From the NCBI GenBank assembly GCA_011620345.1, contig WOZJ01000064.1:1-21947 (forward strand): a DNA stretch of 21,947 nt. The letters run 5' to 3'. Position numbers and translations under genes: made by a program. Under the pieces are notes generated by a model. That model ran no database searches. It saw nothing but the letters and a program-made list of their open reading frames with translations, and was not told the origin of the DNA. Below, piece by piece: positions 1 to 7,731 of this stretch. The DNA comes from Nitrospirota bacterium (lineage in GTDB: Bacteria > UBA2233). How positions within the stretch are numbered: the stretch's first letter is position 1; each line of letters begins with the position of its first letter.

Positions 1-1
1 G

Positions 2-40
2 GAAGGTATGGGCGACGTTTTGCATGGTCAGCGTTTCTAA
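2..40 (+). CDS. Possible 3' end of a gene entering from the left edge
   Basis: A reading frame open from the window edge ends in TAA at 38-40. It encodes about twelve residues (EGMGDVLHGQRF) and stops just before the stop codon of the convergent toxin gene at 43. The tidy convergent arrangement suggests the true C-terminus of a plus-strand gene. Twelve codons are too few to prove coding, another frame is also open here, and no family can be assigned. Confidence 0.2.
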   Translation, partial: EGMGDVLHGQRF

Positions 41-42
41 GC

Positions 43-378
43 TTACCTGGCAAAACCAAGGAAAAGGGCTAGGGCCCTATCCAGCCTGACCCTCAAGTGC
101 TCATCAATCTTGCCAAGCCTGGCCCGGATCCTTTCTTGTTTTAGGGCTGTGATCTTGTCCGCCATGATCTGTGAGGGCCTAACGAGACCTGTTTCGTTGC
201 AAGGTTCTACATCGAGGCGGAAAAGCGGCGCGTCTTGCAGTGTGCTCGTAATTGGGCAAATGACGATGCTTACGTGCGTGGGGTTAAAAATATCCGACTG
301 AACGATCACCGCAGGGCGGGGTTTTCCGTAGTCTCCGGGAGCGACACAGAGGACAATGTCCCCGCGTTTCAGCTCCAA
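43..378 (-). CDS. MazF/PemK-family toxin (endoribonuclease)
   Basis: The product is about 111 residues and belongs to the MazF/PemK family, ribosome-independent mRNA interferases that stop growth unless held by a cognate antitoxin. The family start MELKRGDIV, the basic GKPRPAVIV segment (residues 18-26, with Arg21 as the likely catalytic arginine) and ICPITST (about 40-46, with the conserved Thr/Ser) are all visible. I chose the TTG at 378 because it gives the family's usual N-terminus and an AAGG lies six bases upstream. A longer frame from a TTG at 414 adds a basic, non-homologous leader. From 378 the gene overlaps the antitoxin end by 10 bp, so translation is probably coupled. Family assignment is firm; the RNA target cannot be predicted. 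Confidence 0.88.
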   Translation of the reverse strand: MELKRGDIVLCVAPGDYGKPRPAVIVQSDIFNPTHVSIVICPITSTLQDAPLFRLDVEPCNETGLVRPSQIMADKITALKQERIRARLGKIDEHLRVRLDRALALFLGFAR

Positions 379-584
379 TCCCAGCCTTCGGTGTCCCTTG
401 CGGCCTCGACCCAATCAAGCGTTTGCTGCTCGCTTGCTAAGCGGCTGACGAGCGCAGACTGCCTTCTGGCTTCCTCAATAAAGCCCGATAAGCGCGTATC
501 CGGTACCCAAAGCTGGATGGGGCGCAGACCACGGGCTCTCAACCTAGCCCTCAAGGCCCTCATTTTTCTGGCCGCTTCCGTCAT
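369..584 (-). CDS. DUF3018 MazE-like antitoxin
   Basis: This is a 71-residue protein of the DUF3018 family, small antitoxins found directly upstream of MazF toxins. The family core GLRPIQLWVPDTR is at residues 19-31, preceded by a very basic helix (residues 6-18) that would suit DNA binding. The acidic and aromatic tail ending in GWDWS probably contacts the toxin. The ATG at 584 is chosen because it gives the usual family length. The open frame continues upstream to 680, but that part looks unlike protein and contains a palindrome likely to be the operator. The gene is first in the pair and overlaps the toxin by 10 bp. Autoregulation by the antitoxin-toxin complex is usual for such modules and is inferred here. 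Confidence 0.85.
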   Translation of the reverse strand: MTEAARKMRALRARLRARGLRPIQLWVPDTRLSGFIEEARRQSALVSRLASEQQTLDWVEAARDTEGWDWS

Positions 585-625
585 AGGAGGAGCCCCTTTT
601 TTTGGTGAACCCTCATATTCCAATT

Positions 626-637
626 GTAACATGTTAC
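626..637. promoter_or_regulatory. Palindrome upstream of the antitoxin, candidate operator
   Basis: The perfect 12-bp palindrome GTAACATGTTAC lies about 42 bp upstream of the antitoxin ATG, in an AT-rich patch of an otherwise GC-rich region. MazE-type antitoxins normally repress their own promoter through such palindromes. The role is inferred from position and symmetry; no clear -35/-10 pair was found. Confidence 0.4.
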
Positions 638-840
638 CGGATGCCCCGCCTAGCGGGTACCTAGGCCGACGTTGCTTCATAAACTGGAAACGCCCATGCT
701 CGTCCCCCTTGGCTCGGCGGGCTCACGCCTTGGCATCGTGTATAAAAACCATGAAAGAGTAGTAGGCAGAACAGCATAGCTCGCTGATCGTGGTATGGGA
801 GGCTTCGAAGGTTGCCATGATCCTGCGAAATCGGCCACAA

Positions 841-873
841 TGATATTGCGTGGGAATTTTGGACACAATATCA
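841..873. promoter_or_regulatory. Inverted repeat upstream of the GFA gene
   Basis: Two 11-bp arms (TGATATTGCGT at 841-851 and ACACAATATCA at 863-873) are inverted repeats with one mismatch, separated by 11 bp. They lie about 41 bp before the start of the GFA-domain gene. The arms have a dyad spacing suited to a dimeric repressor. They could also form an RNA hairpin, but there is no T tract, so a terminator is unlikely. The rest of the 585-914 gap shows no convincing gene. Confidence 0.4.
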
Positions 874-914
874 AGCCCCCGAAATGAGCCCGGCAAAGCC
901 GAGGAGAAGATAAG

Positions 915-1403
915 ATGGAACTTTCCGGCTCATGCCATTGCAAGGCCATCACCTTTACACTGGAGAGCCATACCCCTTACCCATTCATGATTTGTTACTG
1001 CTCGATCTGCAGAAAGACCCAAGGGGGGAACGGCGGGGCCGTCAACATTATGGGCGAAAAGGGCACGCTCAAGGTAAACGGCGGGGAGAGCCTTTCCGTT
1101 TATCAGGCGCGCATCGAGATGCCGGACGGCCGTGTGGAACAAAGCCCTGGGCAAAGGCATTTCTGCAGCGGGTGCGGCTCGGCCTTATGGATGTGGGATC
1201 CAAGGTGGCCCGAGCTTGTCCACCCCTTCGCTTCGGCGATCGACACCCCCCTGCCCATCCCCCCAGAGCGCGTCCATATCATGCTTAGCTACGCTCCAGC
1301 ATGGGTCATCGTTCCCGAAGGGCCAGGACATGTCCATTTCAAGGAATACCCGGAAGAAAGCATCGAAGGCTGGCACAAGACCCGAGGGCTATGGCAGGAC
1401 TAA
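915..1403 (+). CDS. GFA/CENP-V domain zinc protein
   Basis: The product is 162 residues and belongs to the GFA (glutathione-dependent formaldehyde-activating) family, small zinc proteins related to Gfa and CENP-V. The zinc ligands are plain: CHC at residues 7-9, CYCSIC at 27-32 followed by RK, and HFCSGCGSALW at 82-92. Length is normal for a single-domain member. The ATG at 915 follows a good GAGGAGA ribosome binding site. Most GFA proteins have no proven formaldehyde or glutathione chemistry, so the substrate is open. A glutathione S-transferase gene follows about 115 bp downstream, which may hint at thiol-linked detoxification. An inverted repeat upstream could be its operator. Confidence 0.85.
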   Translation: MELSGSCHCKAITFTLESHTPYPFMICYCSICRKTQGGNGGAVNIMGEKGTLKVNGGESLSVYQARIEMPDGRVEQSPGQRHFCSGCGSALWMWDPRWPELVHPFASAIDTPLPIPPERVHIMLSYAPAWVIVPEGPGHVHFKEYPEESIEGWHKTRGLWQD

Positions 1404-1519
1404 ACTCGAGCGTTCTTCGATGCCATTAAGCAGAATTGCCTGTTCGCATGAGAAACACGGGGAGGCCCTAGATGTCCAAAAGGGGCCCTAATCAAGCTTA
1501 AAACAAACAAAAGGAAAGC

Positions 1520-2131
1520 ATGATGATCAAATTGTACGGTTCGCCAATGTCACGCGCTGCTCGGTGTCTGTGGACGTTAGAGGAGCTGGAGCTGCAGTAC
1601 GAGCACGTTCCGGTTGTACCTTCAGCAGAAACCCGCACACCCGAGTTTTTAAAAATCAACCCCAACGGCCACGTACCGGCACTTGAAGACGACGGCAAGG
1701 TCTACTGGGAATCTTTGGCGATCAACCTCTACCTTGCAGAAAAATACGGACAAGGCAAGCTCTGGCCCGCATCAGTAGTAGATCACGGCTATTGCTATCA
1801 ATGGAGTTTCTGGGCAATTACTGAAGTCGAACCACACCTGATCGCTATAGTTAAAAACCGCGTTGCTTTGCCTCCGGAGCAACGCAGCGAAGAAGCAGCC
1901 AAAGCCGCCGAAGAGGCTTTAAAGGCTCCATCGAAGGTCATCGACGATTACCTTGCGGGACGCGAATACCTGGGCAAAACGTTCACTATCGGCGACTTGA
2001 ACGTTGCCTCAGTTTACAGCCTTGCTCTCTTTGGACGAGTTGACCTTTCTAGCTACCTCAACCTCAATGCTTGGCTACAGCGTTGTCTTAGCCGTCCTGC
2101 CCAGCAAAGGGTTGCTGGGATGAAAAAATAG
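1520..2131 (+). CDS. Glutathione S-transferase family protein
   Basis: This is a cytosolic-type glutathione S-transferase of about 203 residues. The N-terminal thioredoxin-like domain shows KLYGSPMSRAARC (about 4-16), where the Ser residues are candidate glutathione-activating residues. It also has NPNGHVPALEDDG (47-59) with the cis-proline after Val52 and the glutathione-binding Glu64-Ser65. A helical C-terminal domain starts around residue 85 with the tryptophan-rich YQWSFWAITEVEP stretch common in these enzymes. Two adjacent ATGs (1520 and 1523) follow AAGGAA, and either could be used. Such enzymes conjugate or reduce electrophiles with glutathione; the substrate cannot be told. It lies between a GFA-domain gene and a thiolase-like gene on the same strand, with gaps of 116 and 70 bp. 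Confidence 0.9.
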   Translation: MMIKLYGSPMSRAARCLWTLEELELQYEHVPVVPSAETRTPEFLKINPNGHVPALEDDGKVYWESLAINLYLAEKYGQGKLWPASVVDHGYCYQWSFWAITEVEPHLIAIVKNRVALPPEQRSEEAAKAAEEALKAPSKVIDDYLAGREYLGKTFTIGDLNVASVYSLALFGRVDLSSYLNLNAWLQRCLSRPAQQRVAGMKK

Positions 2132-2201
2132 CATTAACCGGCTTAAGCTAAAGGCAACCAACCCAAGCTTCCGCACAAACGTGCCACGGAAAGGCCCCAA
2201 C

Positions 2202-3695
2202 ATGGAGCGTGTCGTTCTTGCAGGCGCAGGCCAGTTCACCAACCGCTCAAAAAAACTGGAAGACGCGCTCGAACCGCTGGCCCTCATTGAACGCGCCTTC
2301 GAAGCCATGAATTCCGAGCTTGGCGGGAGGACTCCGCGCGCTCTGGACGTGCTTGCCGTCGTCAACATCATTGCTTGGGATTACGGGGACGCGCCGGAGC
2401 TTTTGAAGTCCCGCATCAAGCTGTCCGCCAAGCAGTCGCTGTATACGACCATTTCGGGGCACACGCCCCAGTGGCTCGTGGGAGAGCTCGCATGTAGCAT
2501 CCAAAAAGGCGAGGTCGATTCCGCGCTCATTGCCGGGGCCGAGGCGATGCACGCCGTAAGCCTTTTTAACAAGGCCGGAACCCCTATCCCCTGGACAAAA
2601 ACAAGGCATACCATCCCCCAGTTAGGCGATTCGAGACAGCCCGTTAAAGACGAGGAATTGACCCACCAGGCATTCCTCCCTATCCAGATTTACCCGCTGT
2701 TCGAGAACGCGCTTCGGGCCAAAAAGGGTTGGACCTTGGAAGCTCACCGCGAATTTTTGGGCAGGTTCTGCGCTAGCTTCGCCGCGATAGCCAAAGAGCA
2801 CCCTTACGCCTGGTTCCAAGACGGCAAAAGCGCCGATGAAATAAGGACCGTCACGAAGGTAAACCGCATGGTCGGGTTTCCTTACACCAAGTACATGAAC
2901 GCCATCATGAACGTGGACATGGCCGCCTGCCTTCTTGTTTTATCGGAAACAAAGGCCAAAGAGCTCGGAATCCCCGAAGAGCATTGGGTCTACCTGCACG
3001 GCTGCGCTGAAGTTTCTGATCGTTGGTTCGTGACCGACCGGGAGGATTACGCCTTTTCCCCGGCTATCGGCCTTGGAGCACAAGAAGCCTTAAAAATTGC
3101 CCATACCGAACCTCAAGCACTTTCCCACCTGGATTTTTACAGCTGCTTTCCGTGCGCCCCGCAGGTTTCCGCCGAAGCGCTCGGAATCCCCTTGGAAGGC
3201 CAACGCCCTCTTACCGTCACAGGAGGCCTGGCGTATTTTGGAGGACCGGGGAACAACTACGTCACGCACGCCCTGGCCACGATGACGGAACTGCTCAGGA
3301 AAGACGCGGATGCCTTCGGGATGGTAAGCGGAATGGGCTGGTTTTTTACCCGGCACAGCTTTGGCGTATACTCCAAGAAAAGGCCCGAGGCTATTCCAGT
3401 CGTTGCCGACAAGGAGGCGCTCCAGCGCCGGATCGAGGCCCTCCCCAAACCTACGTTCGTCCAAAGGCCGGATGGAGAGGCCACCATCGAGACCTACACC
3501 GTCATGCACGACCCTTCGGGCGATCCGGCCTACGCCATCGTGATCGGCAAGGACAAAAAAGGGGGGCGCTTTATCGCCAACGACGCGCAAGACACAGGCT
3601 TCATGCGCTTTCTTGAAACCAGCGAGGGCATCGGCCTAAAGGGTACCGTAAGGCTCGATGAGCGAACGGGGCGCAATGTCTTCTCTCCAAGTTAG
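2202..3695 (+). CDS. Thiolase-like protein with C-terminal OB-like add-on domain
   Basis: The product is about 497 residues, a thiolase-fold protein of the type often annotated acetyl-CoA acetyltransferase or thiolase-like protein 1. The N-terminus MERVVLAGAGQFTNRS and the segment EVDSALIAGAEAM (104-116) are typical. Where a true thiolase has its nucleophilic Cys, this has SGHTPQW (about 85-91), and where a thiolase has GHP it has GGPGNN (347-352). Claisen thiolase chemistry is therefore doubtful. From about residue 410 an extra domain follows (ETYTVMHD, then a GRF-type strand), matching the add-on seen in this subgroup. The ATG at 2202 is chosen for its GGAAAGG site over the GTG at 2181. The last 38 bp overlap the PEP carboxylase start, implying coupled translation. 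Confidence 0.82.
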   Translation: MERVVLAGAGQFTNRSKKLEDALEPLALIERAFEAMNSELGGRTPRALDVLAVVNIIAWDYGDAPELLKSRIKLSAKQSLYTTISGHTPQWLVGELACSIQKGEVDSALIAGAEAMHAVSLFNKAGTPIPWTKTRHTIPQLGDSRQPVKDEELTHQAFLPIQIYPLFENALRAKKGWTLEAHREFLGRFCASFAAIAKEHPYAWFQDGKSADEIRTVTKVNRMVGFPYTKYMNAIMNVDMAACLLVLSETKAKELGIPEEHWVYLHGCAEVSDRWFVTDREDYAFSPAIGLGAQEALKIAHTEPQALSHLDFYSCFPCAPQVSAEALGIPLEGQRPLTVTGGLAYFGGPGNNYVTHALATMTELLRKDADAFGMVSGMGWFFTRHSFGVYSKKRPEAIPVVADKEALQRRIEALPKPTFVQRPDGEATIETYTVMHDPSGDPAYAIVIGKDKKGGRFIANDAQDTGFMRFLETSEGIGLKGTVRLDERTGRNVFSPS

Positions 3696-6309
3696 GCCCA
3701 TGCGCGCTCCCGAGCATGTCCGATCCGAAGTCAATTTGCTCGGAAGAGCCCTAGGAAAAGCCATTCGAGACGTCTCGGGGGAAGAGCTCTACGCGCTCGA
3801 AGAAGAAGTGAGGCTTTTATCCAAGCGCATTGCGGCGAAGGCGGACGCAGCGCGCCTCAGGGGACGCCTAAGAAAGCTAACGGGAGGCCTTTCGCACAAC
3901 GCGCTGCACGGCCTAGTACGCTGCTTTTCGAGCTACTTCCACCTAGTCAACATCGCCGAAGAGCGCCACAGGGTGCGGGTAAATCGCCTGCTAAACGCTC
4001 AGGCAAGCCAAGAAAACCCCCCTCAGGAGTCGGTTGCGGCGCTCATCAAGGCCGTTAAAGACATGGGACTTTCCAAAGACGAGGCCAGGGCGCTGCTTTC
4101 TAACCTTAGGCTTTGTTTGACCTTTACCGCCCATCCGACCGAATCTCGGCGGTTTTCCCTAAGGCGTCAGATCGAGAGCATCGCCAAAATACTCGAGCGC
4201 ATGGATAGGGGGCAGGACGGTCAAGAGCTTTTGGAGGCCCGGGTTGCGCTTCTTTGGAGCACCAGGGAGCTTCATGACCATCCGCCAAGCGTTCGAGACG
4301 AGGTTCGGGGCGGCCTCTATTACCTGCCTACAAGCCTATGGGAGGCTCTGCCAAAGCTTTTGGAGGAGCTAACGAAGGCCTTCGCCCTCTACTATCAAGA
4401 AGAGCCCGACCTTCCTTTGCCCCTTTCCTTTTATAGCTGGATCGGAGGCGATAGAGACGGAAACCCCTTTGTTACCGCTGAGGTCACCGACTGGGCCCAG
4501 CATTACGCCACGGATCTCATCAAGGAGAACTACGAGCGCGCCCTTCAAAAGCTGATTCTCGACCTTTCCGTGTACCAGGGCTATATAGCGCAGGCGAACC
4601 CAACCCTCAAGCCCAATCAAGGCCCCTACCCTCCAGAAGAGCTGTTCCGAAATGCCCTCGAAGAACTCAGGCAGAAGCTTGGTCAAGGAAAACTCCAAGC
4701 AAACGAGCTGGCCGGGGGGCTAAGGGACATCGCCGGGCTTCTTGATGCATCGGGCTTAAAGGGCGTCGCCAAAACGCTCGTCAAACCCTTACTCACCCGC
4801 ATCGAGGCATTCGGGCTCGAGCTTGTCCACCTGGACTTGCGCGAAGAGGCCTCTCGGCATACAAGAGCCGTAGACGAGTTGTTTAATGTAGCGGGCGTTT
4901 ACCAAGGTTATGTAAACCTTACACCAAACCGGCGACAGCAGCTGCTGCTTGAAGAGCTCAAGACAAGAAGGCCCCTCATGCCCAGGGGCTACGAGCCAAA
5001 GACGATCGAACTTCAAACCGCCCTTGGGGCGCTCGAATCATGGCGGGCCAAGGGAGCCTACATCATCTCGATGACACACCACGTCTCCGATGTCCTTGAG
5101 GTATTTTTGCTTGCGAGGGAAACGGGCCTTTATACCCCCTCAGGGCCGCTGCCTTTCAACGTTACCCCCTTGTTCGAGACACTCGAGGACCTTTTCGGTT
5201 CCCCGAGGTTTATCCACAGGCTTCTTTCGGTCCCTTTGTTCCTGGCGCACGTTCAAGCACGCGGCGGAATGGAGGTAATGATCGGTTATTCCGATTCTAA
5301 CAAAGAAGGGGGTTACCTTCCGGCCAACTGGGCTCTCTACAGGGCCCAACAAGGAATCGTGCGCGCCGCGAAGCGCTTCGGGGTTGGAGTATCCTTCTTT
5401 CATGGGCGTGGAACCTCGACGGCCAGAGGAGGGTCGCCCGCCGGCAAGGCCATTGCTGCCCTTCCACACGGCACGATCGGTACGCGCATGCGGATCACAG
5501 AGCAGGGCGAGGCCTTGACAGACCGCTACTTTTACTCAGACTTGGCCTACCGCAATTTAGAACAGCTCCTGTTTCATTTCGGGCTTGCCGCAGTAAGGGA
5601 GCGGCTCCGGTCAAAGGAAACACCCAAGCCTTGGATGCTTACGATGAAAAAGGCCGCCTTAAGCGCGGCCAAGGCCTACAGGGCTCTCGTTACGGCCCCA
5701 CAGTTTTTGGATTTTTTTAGGGAACTCACCCCGATCGCTGAGATTTCCGAGCTTAAGATCGCCTCGAGGCCGGCATCCAGAAACTTGGGGGACAACGCGC
5801 TGCAGGGGCTACGCGCGATCCCATGGGTCATGGCCTGGAGCCAGGTTCGCTTGAACCTTCCGGGTTGGTACGGTATCGGTTCGGGCCTATGGGGCCTTGA
5901 TCTTGCCCTGCTCCGCGAGATGTACCAAGGATGGCCTTTTTTTGGCTCGCTCATCGACACGGCCGCGATGAGCCTGGCCAAAGCCGAGCTGGGCATCACA
6001 AAAGAATACTTAAGGCTCGTTTCTAAGCCCCTCCAGCAGGCATTTTTCCCAAAGATCGAGGCAGAGTTCCTGAATACCAAGGCGCTTCTAGAGAGCATCC
6101 TTGAAGGACCGATCCTTCAAAATGACCCTACCCTAAAGACGCTCATCGGTCTTCGCAACCCCTACTTAGAGCCTCTCCACCACATTCAGGTCGAGCTCTT
6201 AAAACGCACCCGCGGGCTTACTTCCGAATATCCGGAATGGCCTAGGCTAAGAGAGGCCCTGCTCTCGACGCTTTTGGGTATCGCTGCAGGCCTAAAAAAT
6301 ACGGGCTGA
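3658..6309 (+). CDS. ppc: Phosphoenolpyruvate carboxylase
   Basis: This complete 883-residue enzyme makes oxaloacetate from phosphoenolpyruvate and bicarbonate, the anaplerotic supply of C4 acids in the cytosol. All signature motifs are present: TAHPTE with catalytic His159, GGDRDGNP (263-270), GYSDSNKEGG (543-552), FHGRGTSTARGG (about 581-592, catalytic His582) and the C-terminal AAGLKNTG. The ATG at 3658 follows GTAAGG, and its first 38 bp lie inside the end of the thiolase-like gene. In-frame ATGs at 3676 and 3700 have weaker ribosome sites. The upstream overlap suggests co-transcription with an acyl-CoA-type gene, an unusual partner for ppc. A hairpin about 105-135 bp downstream is a candidate terminator. 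Confidence 0.97.
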   Translation: MSERGAMSSLQVRPMRAPEHVRSEVNLLGRALGKAIRDVSGEELYALEEEVRLLSKRIAAKADAARLRGRLRKLTGGLSHNALHGLVRCFSSYFHLVNIAEERHRVRVNRLLNAQASQENPPQESVAALIKAVKDMGLSKDEARALLSNLRLCLTFTAHPTESRRFSLRRQIESIAKILERMDRGQDGQELLEARVALLWSTRELHDHPPSVRDEVRGGLYYLPTSLWEALPKLLEELTKAFALYYQEEPDLPLPLSFYSWIGGDRDGNPFVTAEVTDWAQHYATDLIKENYERALQKLILDLSVYQGYIAQANPTLKPNQGPYPPEELFRNALEELRQKLGQGKLQANELAGGLRDIAGLLDASGLKGVAKTLVKPLLTRIEAFGLELVHLDLREEASRHTRAVDELFNVAGVYQGYVNLTPNRRQQLLLEELKTRRPLMPRGYEPKTIELQTALGALESWRAKGAYIISMTHHVSDVLEVFLLARETGLYTPSGPLPFNVTPLFETLEDLFGSPRFIHRLLSVPLFLAHVQARGGMEVMIGYSDSNKEGGYLPANWALYRAQQGIVRAAKRFGVGVSFFHGRGTSTARGGSPAGKAIAALPHGTIGTRMRITEQGEALTDRYFYSDLAYRNLEQLLFHFGLAAVRERLRSKETPKPWMLTMKKAALSAAKAYRALVTAPQFLDFFRELTPIAEISELKIASRPASRNLGDNALQGLRAIPWVMAWSQVRLNLPGWYGIGSGLWGLDLALLREMYQGWPFFGSLIDTAAMSLAKAELGITKEYLRLVSKPLQQAFFPKIEAEFLNTKALLESILEGPILQNDPTLKTLIGLRNPYLEPLHHIQVELLKRTRGLTSEYPEWPRLREALLSTLLGIAAGLKNTG

Positions 6310-6337
6310 TGAAGAGGCGCAAAAAAGCGCGCTTCCA

Positions 6338-6442
6338 TCAAGGGGCACCCACCGCCGCCATCACCTCTTGAAGGAGCTCGCGAGGATACGCTTTCCCTGC
6401 CGTCTCATCCCAAAGAGGGCGTAGGGCCCTTGCAAAGGCCCT
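6338..6442 (-). pseudogene. Short orphan C-terminal coding remnant
   Basis: On the minus strand a 34-codon frame ending in TGA at 6338-6340 reads like the C-terminus of a protein: an amphipathic run with ALRPLWDETAGKAYPREL followed by an Ala/Val-rich helix. It is closed upstream by an in-frame TAG at 6443-6445, and no start codon or ribosome site precedes it. It lies downstream of the acyl-CoA dehydrogenase in the same direction. The composition faintly recalls the C-terminal helices of TRAP-type solute-binding proteins, but that is only a guess. It may be the residue of a deleted gene or chance. Confidence 0.25.
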
Positions 6443-6449
6443 CTATTTT
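6414..6449. terminator. Hairpin between convergent ppc and acyl-CoA dehydrogenase
   Basis: AGAGGGC (6414-6420) pairs with GCCCTCT (6438-6444). An inner alternative pairs AGGGCC with GGCCCT. On the plus strand the hairpin is followed by ATTTTC. It lies in the 162-bp gap between two convergent genes, where a bidirectional terminator is expected. The T run is short, so efficiency is uncertain. Confidence 0.4.
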
Positions 6450-6471
6450 CATAATGCCCCTTTGCTGTAGG

Positions 6472-7710
6472 CTAATCGATGTCAAGCTCGGCGAAATCGA
6501 GCGCGGCCGAGATGCCGAGCACCTCGTTGCAGCCGTCCTCGATCATCGAGAGCTTGGCATCCCGAAGGAGCATTTCGACGGAGGACTCCTTGGAAATGCC
6601 AAGGCCGCCGAAGATCTGTATGGCGTCGTGGGCGTTCGAAAACGCCGCCTCCGTACAGTACGTCTTGGCCGTGATCGAGTATCGGGTCTTGGGCGGCATG
6701 GTGGAGAAGTTGTGAATAAGCGCCGCCCTTGAATAATACCGGGCCGTCTCGGAGCGTCTGAACATCTCGAAGAGCTTGTGCTGGACCAGTTGATGCTCGA
6801 TGAGGAGCTTGCCCCCTTGAACGCGTGTGCGGGCATAGCCAAGAGCCTCTTCGAACGCGGCCCTGGCGAGTCCTGTAAAAATCGCTCCCATTCCGGCGTT
6901 AGCGGTGGCTAAAACAGCCTCGACTGCGAACGGGTACACCTCTTCATCGTCAACTATCATCCATGCGCCGGGGATTTCGGCATCTTCAAAGAAGATCTCG
7001 CCCTGTGGAAGCGCCCTCTGACCCATCTTTTCCAAAGGTTTGGCTTTGCTTACGCCCTTGATCTCGTTTAAGGGCGCAACGCAAATTCCTCCGCCTTTCA
7101 TGCCGATCCCCGACTTGAGCATAGGGAACAAAAGCGCGTGCGTGGCGACGGGCCCGTTTGAAACCCATGAGGACTTCTGGCCGTTCAGAACCCAGGCATC
7201 CCCTTTTTTTGTCGCCTTTAGGCTTCCTTTGACCGAGATGTCGTCCGTTTTATGGGCCATAAGCCAGTCTGAGCCGTGGTCGGGTTCTGTGATTGCCCAA
7301 CAGCCGATGAACTGCGCCTTGGTATCCTCGATATAGGGCATGACGAAACGATCGATCACTTCTTGGTTTTCAGCTCCAAAAATGCAGGTCCCCATTGCGG
7401 GGAAAGCGCTTACTGCTAAAGAAACCCCTAGGGCGCTCGAACCCCAGCCGAGCTCTTCCAAAAGAATATGCGCGCCCAAAGGATCGAGCCCAAGCCCCCC
7501 GTACTCTTCGGGGAGTAGCGCCTTGTGATAGCCAAGCTCGTAGCCCTTCTTCATCACGCCCCAGTAGATAGGGCTTTCCATCGCCTCTTGGGCGGAGAGC
7601 TTATCGAGCGCGAGACCCGCCGGCTTGAGGACTTCCTTGGAAAATTCGTGAACGCTTCGCTTTAAGTGCTCGTACTCCTCAGGAACGTTCATGTAGAGTT
7701 CGTCGTACAT
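6472..7710 (-). CDS. Acyl-CoA dehydrogenase
   Basis: This 412-residue FAD enzyme introduces an alpha,beta double bond into an acyl-CoA and passes electrons to electron-transfer flavoprotein. The N-terminal helical domain with LPEEYGGLGLDP, the central CWAITEPDHGSD motif (137-148) and the C-terminal helices with AIQIFGGLGISKE are all typical. Glu391 in MIEDGCNE occupies the position of the catalytic base of medium- and short-chain enzymes. The ATG at 7710 is chosen because GGGGG lies about six bases upstream; two GTG codons directly before it are alternatives. It follows the SCP2-domain gene by 21 bp and is surely co-transcribed. Chain length or branching preference cannot be told from the sequence. 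Confidence 0.94.
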   Translation of the reverse strand: MYDELYMNVPEEYEHLKRSVHEFSKEVLKPAGLALDKLSAQEAMESPIYWGVMKKGYELGYHKALLPEEYGGLGLDPLGAHILLEELGWGSSALGVSLAVSAFPAMGTCIFGAENQEVIDRFVMPYIEDTKAQFIGCWAITEPDHGSDWLMAHKTDDISVKGSLKATKKGDAWVLNGQKSSWVSNGPVATHALLFPMLKSGIGMKGGGICVAPLNEIKGVSKAKPLEKMGQRALPQGEIFFEDAEIPGAWMIVDDEEVYPFAVEAVLATANAGMGAIFTGLARAAFEEALGYARTRVQGGKLLIEHQLVQHKLFEMFRRSETARYYSRAALIHNFSTMPPKTRYSITAKTYCTEAAFSNAHDAIQIFGGLGISKESSVEMLLRDAKLSMIEDGCNEVLGISAALDFAELDID

Positions 7711-7731
7711 CACCACCCCCTAACTTCGTTT

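Noticed and set aside
682-771. Short plus-strand frame reading ETPMLVPLGSAGSRLGIVYK
   Set aside because: Protein-like at a glance, but it is only about 30 codons with no ribosome site and no recognisable family.
677-952. Minus-strand open frame of 91 codons before the GFA gene
   Set aside because: It covers the GFA promoter and start on the opposite strand, has no ribosome site and its translation shows no family features.
1466-1492. Near-palindromic AGGCCCT / AGGGGCCCT before the GST gene
   Set aside because: No T run follows and such GGCC-rich words are common in this sequence, so it is not called a terminator.
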